From Pontivivens ytuae (GTDB lineage: Bacteria; Pseudomonadota; Alphaproteobacteria; Rhodobacterales; Rhodobacteraceae): DNA of 64,000 nt. The notes under the pieces were generated by a model. The model had not been told where the DNA came from, made no database searches, and saw only the letters and a list, made by a program, of their open reading frames with translations. Both the position numbers and the translations under genes were made by a program. This document shows, piece after piece, positions 43,699 to 51,361 of the stretch (within the stretch, counting starts at the first letter, position 1; each line of letters starts with the position of its first letter). The stretch spans positions 2,140,001-2,204,000 of the forward strand of contig NZ_CP064942.1 of assembly GCF_015679265.1 (NCBI RefSeq), written 5' to 3'.

Positions 43699-44748
43699 TC
43701 AAACGGCGAGGCCCTCGGCGTCGAAGAAGTGGGTGCGCTCCTCGCCGAAGGTGAGGCCGATGCGCTGGCCGGGCTCCAGCGTCGCCTCGCCCGCGGTGCG
43801 GACGGTGATCTGGCCCAGCGGCCCGGCGTCGGCGATGATGAAGGTGTCCGCGCCGAGATACTCCAGCACGTCGACGGTCGCGTCGCAATGGCCCTCACCC
43901 TCGGCCGCTGGGGTGATGTGCTCCGGCCGGATGCCGAGATGGGTAGCGGGGCGGTCACCGGCATAGGTACCGCTGCGCCCGCCCTCCAGCGCGAAGGTCG
44001 TGCCGTTGGTCCGGCAGGGCAGCACGTTCATCTTCGGTGAGCCGATGAACTGCGCGACGAAGAGGTTGGCGGGTGCCTCGTAGAGCTGGCGCGGGCTGCC
44101 GACCTGGGAGATGCGCCCGGCCTCCAGCACCACGATGCGGTCGGCCAGCGTCATCGCCTCCACCTGGTCGTGGGTGACGTAGATCATGGTCGCGTTGAGC
44201 GCCTGGTGCAGCTTCGCGATCTCGTAGCGCATCTCGACGCGGAGGGCAGCGTCGAGGTTGGAGAGCGGCTCGTCGAACAGGAACGCCGTCGGCTCCCGCA
44301 CGATGGAGCGGCCGATGGCGACACGCTGGCGCTGCCCGCCCGACAGCGCCTTCGGCCGCCGCTCGAGGAAGGGTTCTAGCTTGAGGATGCGGGCGGCCTC
44401 GTCGACCTTCGCGTCGATCTCGGCCTTCGGGGCGCCTGCGGTCTTGAGGGAAAAGCCCATGTTCTCCCGCACGGACATGTGCGGGTAGAGGGCGTAGGAC
44501 TGGAAGACCATGGTCAGCCCGCGCTTCGACGGCGGCTCGGCGGTCATGTCGGCCCCGTCGATAAGCATGCGGCCGCGCGACGTCTCCTCCAGCCCCCCGA
44601 TCATGCGCAGGAGCGTGGACTTGCCGCAGCCGGATGGACCGACGAAGACCACGAATTCTCCGCTGCCGATGTCGAGGTCGATGCCCTTGATGACCTGCAC
44701 CTCGCCGAACCACTTTTCCACGCTGTCGAGGGTGATGGCGCCCATCAT
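43699..44748 (-). CDS. Sugar ABC transporter ATPase (MalK/UgpC family)
   Basis: 349 residues. The ATPase domain (1-240) has Walker A GPSGCGKS, signature [14 protein letters not shown] and Walker [31 protein letters not shown] is the H-loop segment. The C-terminal MalK-type regulatory domain (about 250-349) has [12 protein letters not shown] and [17 protein letters not shown] precedes ATGATG. The start overlaps the stop of the glycoside hydrolase gene, so it is the energising subunit of that transporter. Confidence 0.94.
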   Translation of the reverse strand: MMGAITLDSVEKWFGEVQVIKGIDLDIGSGEFVVFVGPSGCGKSTLLRMIGGLEETSRGRMLIDGADMTAEPPSKRGLTMVFQSYALYPHMSVRENMGFSLKTAGAPKAEIDAKVDEAARILKLEPFLERRPKALSGGQRQRVAIGRSIVREPTAFLFDEPLSNLDAALRVEMRYEIAKLHQALNATMIYVTHDQVEAMTLADRIVVLEAGRISQVGSPRQLYEAPANLFVAQFIGSPKMNVLPCRTNGTTFALEGGRSGTYAGDRPATHLGIRPEHITPAAEGEGHCDATVDVLEYLGADTFIIADAGPLGQITVRTAGEATLEPGQRIGLTFGEERTHFFDAEGLAV

Positions 44749-45989
44749 GCGTCTCCTGCCGAGGGGGAGGCCCAGCCGAGCCAGATGGCGGCGGTCCAGG
44801 TGAACGTGTCCCCGCCGCAGGGCGTGCCGTCGGTGGGGTCGAAGTATTCGTAGAAGCCGCCCTTGGTGATGAGGGCCGCGGTTTCGCCGCGGAGGCGGCG
44901 TTCCTCTGCGGTGCGGCCCGCGTCCCTGAAGCCCATGGCTATGAGGGCGTTCACCACGGGCCATGTCGGCCCGCGCCAGTAGCGGCGGGGGTCGAAGGCG
45001 GGGCCCTTGGGATCGCTCGACGGGATGCCGTAGGGCACGGCGTCCCAGCAGGCCATGAGGCGGCGTTCCATCTCCCCGTTCTCGATCCCGGCGAGCCAGG
45101 CGAGGAAAGCGCCGGAGCCCAGCGTGTTGGCGAAGGTGCCGGTGCGCAGGTCGCGCGCGTCGTAGCAGTGGAGATCGGCGTTCCAGATCTCGGGCAGGGC
45201 GGCTTCGAGGTCGCGGGCCCAGCTCTCGGGCTCGGACGGGTCTTCGCCGAGGGTACGAGCGATCTCGGCCAGGTCGCGGTGGGCGCGGATCAGGATGAAG
45301 GTCATGGCAGGGTCGGCCATCAGGAAGGGGCCGTTCGCGACGATCTCCTTCTGGTCCCAGCCGTGGTCGCGGCCGAACTGGAGGATGGCGACGTAGCGGT
45401 CGTAATCCTCCTTCTTCGGCCGCATCGAGGGGTCGACGTGGCCGGTGTCGCGCCGGGTGTAGGGCCCGACATTGGAGCCGTCCACATTGGCCATGCCGGG
45501 GTCCCATTCGGGGCAGTTGTCGCGGCCGGACTCCCACGGATGCGTCACGGCGGCGGGGCCGTGGGTGCAGCGATGCTCCCGCCACCACCGGTGCCAGGCG
45601 AGGAGCTTGGGGTAGAGGGCGGCGAGGCGGCTGTTCTCCGGGTCTCGCTGGTGGATCAGGCGCGCGAGGATGGCGGCGACCGGTGGCTGGGAGATGCCGG
45701 AGGTCGGCGGCGTGGTGCCGCTCTGCCAGACCTCGGGGCCCGGGAAGTAGCCGGGGTCGGGCTTGTGGAACAGGATGTGCGGCACCATCCCGTTGCTCCA
45801 TTGGCCGGAGAACAGGGTCTCCAGTTCCGTCCATGCGCGGTCGATGTCGAAGGTGGAAAAGCCCCAGGCGGCGAACGCGCTGTCCCAGTTCCACTGGTAG
45901 GGGTAGAGCCCAGCGGTCGGGATCGTGTAACCGCCGCGGTCATTGGCGCGGAGGATGTCGCGGGCGGTGGCGTCGAGGTCGCTGGTCAT
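44745..45989 (-). CDS. MGH1/GH63-like glycoside hydrolase
   Basis: 414 residues of the (alpha/alpha)6-barrel family that includes glucosylglycerate/mannosylglycerate hydrolases and trehalase-like enzymes. Diagnostic text is [20 protein letters not shown], then [14 protein letters not shown] and [20 protein letters not shown]. The C-terminal region has [16 protein letters not shown] and [12 protein letters not shown] with acidic residues fitting the general acid and base. No signal peptide, so it acts in the cytosol on imported substrate. ATG 45989 is chosen because upstream in-frame codons run through a repeat. The location inside the ABC operon suggests a glycosylated compatible solute as substrate (inference). 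Confidence 0.82.
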   Translation of the reverse strand: MTSDLDATARDILRANDRGGYTIPTAGLYPYQWNWDSAFAAWGFSTFDIDRAWTELETLFSGQWSNGMVPHILFHKPDPGYFPGPEVWQSGTTPPTSGISQPPVAAILARLIHQRDPENSRLAALYPKLLAWHRWWREHRCTHGPAAVTHPWESGRDNCPEWDPGMANVDGSNVGPYTRRDTGHVDPSMRPKKEDYDRYVAILQFGRDHGWDQKEIVANGPFLMADPAMTFILIRAHRDLAEIARTLGEDPSEPESWARDLEAALPEIWNADLHCYDARDLRTGTFANTLGSGAFLAWLAGIENGEMERRLMACWDAVPYGIPSSDPKGPAFDPRRYWRGPTWPVVNALIAMGFRDAGRTAEERRLRGETAALITKGGFYEYFDPTDGTPCGGDTFTWTAAIWLGWASPSAGDA

Positions 45990-46010
45990 GGAGTGGTCTC
46001 GAAGCGCAGA

Positions 46011-46141
46011 GGGCAGCGCCCGACCCTGGGTGGGCGCTTCGATCCGGTGGATCTTGGCTGGCGGTTGACCACGATCAGGAGCGTTGAGCATCTTGATCCG
46101 TCGCAAAAGCGCCCTCCCGTGGGGAGGGGCGGGCGCTGCCC
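46011..46141. repeat. 131-bp element with terminal inverted repeats
   Basis: GGGCAGCGCCCGACCC (46011-46026) and GGGGCGGGCGCTGCCC (46126-46141) are inverted, 15 of 16 positions matching. It sits in the 286-bp gap between the permease and hydrolase genes and holds no gene. Further inner palindromes (GGGCGC/GCGCCC) are present. It looks like a small non-autonomous insertion. Confidence 0.6.
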
Positions 46142-46230
46142 GACGTTGCCGCCGGGCGGGAAGGTTGGACGGGGCTCGCACGCGCATCGGTGTCCGGCGA
46201 CCCGCTTGGGCGGGCCGCATTCGGCGCTCG

Positions 46231-46251
46231 AAAGGCTCCACCGGAGCCTTT
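46231..46251. terminator. Perfect 9-bp hairpin inside the sugar operon
   Basis: AAAGGCTCC (46231-46239) pairs with GGAGCCTTT (46243-46251) over a 3-base loop, 25 bp after the permease stop on the minus strand. The A/T-ended stem resembles an intrinsic terminator working on either strand; inside the operon it would attenuate the hydrolase and ATPase genes. Confidence 0.5.
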
Positions 46252-46275
46252 CGTTCTGCGATGCAGAACCGCGCC

Positions 46276-47568
46276 TCATCCTTTGACCGATCCCGCCGTC
46301 AGGCCCTTCGTCATGAACCGCTCCAGCCCGAGGAAAAGCACCATCACGGGGACCGTCGCGATCACCGCGCCCGCCATCAGATGTTGTCGCGGCACTTCGG
46401 AGGAGTTCAGCATCGCCACCCCCCGCGTCAGCGTGAACTTCGACGGGTCGTCGAGCAGCATGAAGGCGAGCAGGAACTCGTTCCAAGCGATCATGAAGAC
46501 GTAGAGCGACACGCTCGCCAGCGCGGGCAGGGAGAGCGGCAGCGTGATCTTCCAGATCACCGCGAGGCGGGAGAGGCCGTCCATCAGCCCCGCTTCCTCG
46601 ACCTCCGCCGGGAGGCCGCGGAAGTAGCCCTGCAGCATGTAGAGCGCCACCGGGATCGTCGTGACCGGGTAGATCATGACGATCCCGATCAGCGAGTTGC
46701 GCAGCCCCGTCATCGAGAACGCGATGTAGATCGGCAGCGCCAGCACGATCATCGGCACCATGTAGATCAGCAGGATCGAGCGGGAGAACGCAGCCCGCCC
46801 CTCAAACCGAAGCCGCGCGACCGCATAGGCGCCCGGCACGCTGAAGAGCAGGGTGAGGATCACCGTAGCCACCGACACGCCGAACGAGGTCATGAGGTAC
46901 GTGCCGAAATTGAAATCGGAGAAGAGCTCGGAATAGCTGCGGAAGAGGCTCCAGCCCTGGCTGAGGTCGATGGTGAAGTCGAGCGGGTTCTGGAGGAGCT
47001 GCTGCTGGTTCTTCAGGCTCGTCATCACCATCACGTAGAACGGGATCGCGACGATGGCGGTGAAGAAGATGTAGCCGAAGCCGGTGAGGAAACGGATCAC
47101 TGCCTCCTCGAACTCGTGCCGCGTGGCGGTGGCGTAGGGGAGGCCCGCGAGGATGCGGGTCAGCGGCCAGCCGGTCGCGACGGCGAAGATCACCCAGGCG
47201 AGGATCGTGGTGCCGAGCCCGGTGCCCGGCGCAGGCGCGATGGCCGGGCGCAGCACGATGAAGGACAGGATCGGCACCAGCGCCAGCGCCGCCGTCACCC
47301 CGATCCGCGCGCCTTGCGTCCGCCCGCCATCGGGCAGCCACAGGAAGCCGAACCAGGCGCCGAAGAGCAGGGACGGGATCACGGAAGGTGCAAGCCCCTG
47401 CCCCGTGGCGAAGCTCACCACCACGCAGGCGACGACCGCCATGGTCAGGCCCCAGAGCGCGCCGATCAGCGGACCGGCGACATAGCCGTATTGCAGGGGG
47501 GCGGCGAGACCGCCATGGCGCTCGGCCCCACCGGCAGGCTCGTGCAGGGATGTCTCGGGCGCGCTCAT
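46276..47568 (-). CDS. Sugar ABC transporter permease (MalG type) with extra N-terminal membrane region
   Basis: 430 residues, longer than the usual 270-300. The C-terminal 290 residues form a standard MalG-type permease (FVMVMTSLKNQQQLLQNPLD-like start, EAA loop VEEAGLMDGLSRLAVIWKIT, six spans). The first about 140 residues add four to five hydrophobic segments (GPLIGALWGLTMAVVACVVV, SVIPSLLFGAWFGFLWLP, IGVTAALALVPILSFIVL). The function of this extension is unknown. The start overlaps the stop of the other permease gene (ATGA). Confidence 0.9.
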   Translation of the reverse strand: MSAPETSLHEPAGGAERHGGLAAPLQYGYVAGPLIGALWGLTMAVVACVVVSFATGQGLAPSVIPSLLFGAWFGFLWLPDGGRTQGARIGVTAALALVPILSFIVLRPAIAPAPGTGLGTTILAWVIFAVATGWPLTRILAGLPYATATRHEFEEAVIRFLTGFGYIFFTAIVAIPFYVMVMTSLKNQQQLLQNPLDFTIDLSQGWSLFRSYSELFSDFNFGTYLMTSFGVSVATVILTLLFSVPGAYAVARLRFEGRAAFSRSILLIYMVPMIVLALPIYIAFSMTGLRNSLIGIVMIYPVTTIPVALYMLQGYFRGLPAEVEEAGLMDGLSRLAVIWKITLPLSLPALASVSLYVFMIAWNEFLLAFMLLDDPSKFTLTRGVAMLNSSEVPRQHLMAGAVIATVPVMVLFLGLERFMTKGLTAGSVKG

Positions 47569-48809
47569 AGCCCCTCCTCCCGGCTGACATATCTGAAGAA
47601 GAAGAACGAGAAGGCGAGGAGGCAGCAGAAGATCACGACCGCCACCGCCGCACCCGCCCCGATGTTGGAGACGGCGAAGGCCTGTTCATAGACGTTCACC
47701 GTCAGCGTCCGGGTACCTGCGTTCCCGCCGGTCAGCAGGAAAATGTCGTCGAACTTGTTGAAGGTCCAGATGAAGCGCAGCAGGAACAGGACGCTCAGGA
47801 TGCCCAGCAGTTGCGGCAGGCTGAGATACCAGAACTTCTGGAAGGGCGAGGCGCCGTCCATGTCCGCAGCCTCGTACATGTCGGTGTCGATGGACTGCAT
47901 CCGCGCAAGGATGAACAGGAACGACAGCGGGAAGTAGCGCCAGATCTCGAAGACCGTGACCATGATCAGCGCCAGAGGCCGCTCCCCGAAGAAATTGATC
48001 GGGTTCTGGCTGACGCCCATCTGGACGAGCAGCGCATTGGCCGAGCCTGCGAAGGGATCGAACAGCGTGACCCAGGTGAAGGCCACCGCGATCACCGGCG
48101 CGACGTAGGGGAAGAGGTAGAGGCCGCGCAGCACCCCCTGCCCCCGGAACGACTTGTTGAGCAGCATGGCGGCGAACAGGCCCATGACGAGCGCGCCGAT
48201 GGTGCCAAACACCGTGTAGAAGATGGTGACCCACAGCACCTCGACGAACTCGTCGCCGGAGAAGACGCGGGCGAAGTTCTCCAGCGTGAAGTCGAAATTG
48301 GTCAGGATGTTCTCGGCGCTGCCGGTGAGCGCCGCCGGGATGGCATCGAGGTCGGGGTCGGCGTCGAGGAAGGCCTGGCTGACGATGACGGGGATCTCGA
48401 TCTCGTCCCGCTGCCCGCCCTCGAAATCGCCGAGATCGCAGAAGAGGGTGCGGCCGTCGAGGGTGCAGCGCTCGTCGAGTGCGCCGAACTCCAGCCCCTC
48501 GGGCAGCGTGTCGGTGAGGGTCACGCCCATGATGGGCTGGTCTTGGCTGGAATTGCGCAGGCGGTACTGAAGCTGCGCTTCGTCGCCCGCGGCCTCCGGC
48601 CGACCCCGGATCGCCTCGCGCACCACCGGGGCGGGCGCGCGCAGATCGGCGAGGCCCACCGGCTTGAAGCTGATCCAGAAGATGGCGAGCAGCGGCAGGA
48701 TCACCACGGCCGAGACGATGGCGATGGTGGGAAACAGCATCCCCCAGGCGAGCCGCGCCTCGCGGCGGGCCAGCGGGCCGGTGCCCTTGGGTGGTTCGAG
48801 GGCGGTCAT
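47565..48809 (-). CDS. Sugar ABC transporter permease (MalF type) with DUF11-like periplasmic insertion
   Basis: 414 residues. A first span (about 22-48) is followed by a periplasmic stretch of roughly 110 residues before the permease core (about 175-414). That stretch reads like a DUF11/Ig-like repeat: NSSQDQPIMGVTLTDTLPEG, LEFGALDERCTLDGRTLFCD with a Cys pair, and LGDFEGGQRDEIEIPVIV. DUF11 domains are known from surface proteins. The core has the coupling loop DTDMYEAADMDGASPFQKFW. The insert is placed where MalF carries its P2 loop and may contact the binding protein or ligand. Confidence 0.9.
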   Translation of the reverse strand: MTALEPPKGTGPLARREARLAWGMLFPTIAIVSAVVILPLLAIFWISFKPVGLADLRAPAPVVREAIRGRPEAAGDEAQLQYRLRNSSQDQPIMGVTLTDTLPEGLEFGALDERCTLDGRTLFCDLGDFEGGQRDEIEIPVIVSQAFLDADPDLDAIPAALTGSAENILTNFDFTLENFARVFSGDEFVEVLWVTIFYTVFGTIGALVMGLFAAMLLNKSFRGQGVLRGLYLFPYVAPVIAVAFTWVTLFDPFAGSANALLVQMGVSQNPINFFGERPLALIMVTVFEIWRYFPLSFLFILARMQSIDTDMYEAADMDGASPFQKFWYLSLPQLLGILSVLFLLRFIWTFNKFDDIFLLTGGNAGTRTLTVNVYEQAFAVSNIGAGAAVAVVIFCCLLAFSFFFFRYVSREEGL

Positions 48810-48858
48810 GGCGTCCCTCCCGGTCGGTGGGGCGGCGCGGACGCCGCCCCGGACGGGC

Positions 48859-50205
48859 TCACTCGATGGAAGCGAGCTCTTCGTTCATCTTCGCGACGGC
48901 TCCGGCGGCGTCGATCTCGCCGTCGATATACTCGCGCACGATGCGGTTGATCGCCTGGCTGTTGACGATCTTGGAGGCGAGCGCGAGCTGGCCGTCGGCG
49001 ACGCCCCAGCGCTGAGCGCTGTCGAGGCCGCCGACGATCTCGTCGATCATCGATGCCTCGTAGAGTTCGCCCAGCGGCGCACGGCGGTCGACGCCGACAT
49101 CGAGCTGCGACCAGGCGTCGATGAAGGCGGTCTCGCTCTCGCCATTGCCGCGGCGGACGGGGAACTTGCCCTCCGGCGCGATGGAGAGCGTCTGGGTGTA
49201 GCCCTCATCCATCGAGTAGCGCACGAAGTCCTGCGCGGCCTCGATATCCGCGTCCGCGGTGATGCCGAAATAGCGAATATCGGCCCAGGCGGCGCCATCG
49301 GGGTTCGATGGCCCGGCGAAGTTGGTGACGATCCCGGTGCGGGAGGCAAGCTCACCCGAGGTCGGATCGTCGGTGATGGTCGGCGGCGCGCTGTCACGCA
49401 GGCCAGCAAGCTCGTCGAGGATGAAGGGCGACCAGATGATCATCGCCGCCTGGCCTGCGAAGTAGAGCGTGCGCGACTGGTCCCAGTAGAGCTCACCGGG
49501 CGGGGAGGCTTCGGCGATCGCCTTGTAGAAGTCGAGCACCTCGATCGTGCGCGCCTCGTCGAAGCCGGTGAAGCCGTCCTGACCCACGGGCGTGGCACCA
49601 TTGGCGAGGAAGACATGCTCCAGCACCTGGGACATGAAGTTCTCGTCCACCTTGGTGGCGGCGACGAAGCCGAACATCTCGGGCGGGTTGTGCAGCGCCT
49701 CGACGGCGGCGAGGACGTTCTCGTAGGTGGTCGGCGGCTCCAGCCCGTTCTCCTCGAAGAGATCGCGGCGGTAGACGATCATCTGCGTCCAGCCGTCCAC
49801 GGGAACGGAGGCATAACCGTCCTCCGTCTCCGCCATCGCCAGCGCGCCGGGGGCAAAGGTGCCGGTGCCAAGCTCATCGATGACCTCGGTCGCGGCTTCG
49901 GCGTCGAGGATGCCGGCATCGACCCAGGGCAGGGCGTACTGCAGCGTGTGGTAGATCACGTCGGGCAGGTCGCCCGCGGCGAAGGCGGCGGTGGCGCGGG
50001 TGCCGAGATCGCTCTCCGTCACCGGAATCACCTCGACGGCGATGCCGGTCTCCGCCTCGAAGGCTGCGGCCATCTCCTGCTGCTTGGCGAGCCGCTCGGG
50101 CTGCTCCTCGGTGGTCCAGAACCGGATATCGGCCAGCGCCGGACCGGCCAGCACGAGTGCGATGGCGGTGCCGAGCGCGAAGCGCGTCGCTTTGGTCATT
50201 CTCAT
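48859..50205 (-). CDS. Sugar ABC transporter substrate-binding protein (SBP family 1)
   Basis: 448-residue periplasmic binding protein. The signal peptide is about 1-26 (ALVLAGPALA). The family 1 fold has IRFWTTEEQPERLAKQQEMA, TRATAAFAAGDLPDVIYHTL and a C-terminal helical part. YWDQSRTLYFAGQAAMIIWS is a ligand-site segment. It is the first gene of the hydrolase-linked transporter operon, 49 bp before the MalF-type permease. Ligand probably a di- or oligosaccharide or glycosylated solute. A CCAAA/TTTGG palindrome (50304-50318) lies upstream. Confidence 0.92.
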   Translation of the reverse strand: MRMTKATRFALGTAIALVLAGPALADIRFWTTEEQPERLAKQQEMAAAFEAETGIAVEVIPVTESDLGTRATAAFAAGDLPDVIYHTLQYALPWVDAGILDAEAATEVIDELGTGTFAPGALAMAETEDGYASVPVDGWTQMIVYRRDLFEENGLEPPTTYENVLAAVEALHNPPEMFGFVAATKVDENFMSQVLEHVFLANGATPVGQDGFTGFDEARTIEVLDFYKAIAEASPPGELYWDQSRTLYFAGQAAMIIWSPFILDELAGLRDSAPPTITDDPTSGELASRTGIVTNFAGPSNPDGAAWADIRYFGITADADIEAAQDFVRYSMDEGYTQTLSIAPEGKFPVRRGNGESETAFIDAWSQLDVGVDRRAPLGELYEASMIDEIVGGLDSAQRWGVADGQLALASKIVNSQAINRIVREYIDGEIDAAGAVAKMNEELASIE

Positions 50206-50303
50206 TCCTCCCTGATGCGCATCTGCGCCGGGAGGCGGGTCAGACCGTTCCGCCCGGCTGCGCGTTGTGCCGCCCTCTTCGGCGCGTCAGGCGCACCGTT
50301 CAA

Positions 50304-50318
50304 CCAAAAGCGGTTTGG
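50304..50318. promoter_or_regulatory. CCAAA-AGCGG-TTTGG inverted repeat
   Basis: A 5-bp inverted repeat with a 5-base centre, 99 bp ahead of the binding-protein start on the minus strand. It resembles LacI-type sugar operators, but the regulator is not identified in the window. Confidence 0.3.
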
Positions 50319-50358
50319 AAAGGATCGGACGATGTGGTCGCTTTCGCAACTGTTTTTC

Positions 50359-51141
50359 TCAGGCGGGCACCATGGCGGGTGTCCGCACGACCTCGATGCC
50401 CGTGTTCCAGTCCGAGCAGAGGGCGGCGAGATCCGGGGCCAGCGGCGCGTCGGTGAAGAAGGTGTCGATGGCGCGCAGCGAGCCGATGCGGACGGGTGCC
50501 GTGCGGCGGAACTTCGAATGATCCGCGACGAGGAAGGTCTTGCGGCTCTGCTCCAGGATCGTCTGGCTGACGCCCACCTCGCTGAGGTCGAAGTCCAGGA
50601 GGTCGCCGTCCTGATCCAGCGCGGAGCAGCCGATCACGGCGAGGTCGAACTTGAACTGCCGGATGACGGCGGAGGCGAGCGTGCCCACCAGCCCGCCATC
50701 GGAGCGGCGCAGGGTGCCACCTGTGACCGCCACCTCGCAATCGGGATTGGCAGCCAGGATGTTGGCCACGTTGATGTTGTTGGTCACGACCAGCAGCCCG
50801 CTGTGGTGGAGCAGGGCGCGGGCCACGGCCTCTGTGCTCGTGCCGATATTGAGGAAGATCGAGGCGTCCTGCGGGATCTGCGCGGCACAGGCGCGGGCGA
50901 TGGCGGCCTTGGCGTCGGCATTCAGCTCGCGCCGGGCCTCGTACTCGATATTGGCGGTGCCGGACGGCAACACCGCACCACCATGAACGCGCTCCAGCCG
51001 CCCGCTCTCGGCGAGTTCGGTGAGGTCGCGGCGGATGGTCTGGAGCGTGACGCCGAAGCGTTCGGCCAGATCCTCGACCGCGACGCGGCCCTCCTGACGG
51101 GCGATCTCGAGGATCTGCGGGTGGCGGAAGGTCTGGGACAT
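50359..51141 (-). CDS. glpR: DeoR/GlpR-family repressor
   Basis: 260 residues. The N-terminal DeoR winged helix reads RHPQILEIARQEGRVAVEDL then AERFGVTLQTIRRDLTELAE, followed by RVHGGAV. The C-terminal sugar-phosphate sensor domain has INIGTSTE-like FLNIGTSTEAVARALL, the phosphate loop, and VADHSKFRRTAPVRIGSL. GlpR proteins release DNA on binding glycerol-3-phosphate. ATG 51141 has AAGGAA upstream; an earlier in-frame start at 51189 adds a non-conserved stretch. It is divergent from glpD, which supports glycerol-3-phosphate control. Position ahead of the sugar operon leaves dual control possible. Confidence 0.9.
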   Translation of the reverse strand: MSQTFRHPQILEIARQEGRVAVEDLAERFGVTLQTIRRDLTELAESGRLERVHGGAVLPSGTANIEYEARRELNADAKAAIARACAAQIPQDASIFLNIGTSTEAVARALLHHSGLLVVTNNINVANILAANPDCEVAVTGGTLRRSDGGLVGTLASAVIRQFKFDLAVIGCSALDQDGDLLDFDLSEVGVSQTILEQSRKTFLVADHSKFRRTAPVRIGSLRAIDTFFTDAPLAPDLAALCSDWNTGIEVVRTPAMVPA

Positions 51142-51361
51142 CGCGTTCCTTTCTGTTCGTATTGTGTGGATTCGCGCACCCACGATCAAGCTTGTGTTCG
51201 TTTCGCAGCGATTCGGGGTGAGAGGTGGCGCGATGCAGCCACGGATGTTCCCAAAGCGCTTTGCCCCCTGTGAATGCTGAATTTTCGTTTTCCTTTCTTT
51301 TTGAGCGCGAAATCGCTAGATTGGCGCAAGAAACGAACATCGAGCGTCGGGAGTGTTGCGC
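51142..51361. promoter_or_regulatory. glpR-glpD divergent control region
   Basis: 220 bp without a gene. It has GTTCGTTTC at 51196-51204 and its exact inverse GAAACGAAC at 51330-51338, plus looser copies (GTTCGTATT near 51155, TTTCGTTTTC at 51282-51291). TTCG-centred half sites of this kind match known DeoR/GlpR operators. A separate palindrome CAAAGCGCTTTG lies at 51252-51263, as expected for a LacI-type site. The AT-rich stretch 51282-51315 is a likely glpD promoter area. Confidence 0.5.

Noticed and set aside
45990..46241. 84-residue N-terminal extension of the glycoside hydrolase
   Set aside because: It is encoded by the inverted-end element and GC-rich spacer; the domain begins directly after ATG 45989.
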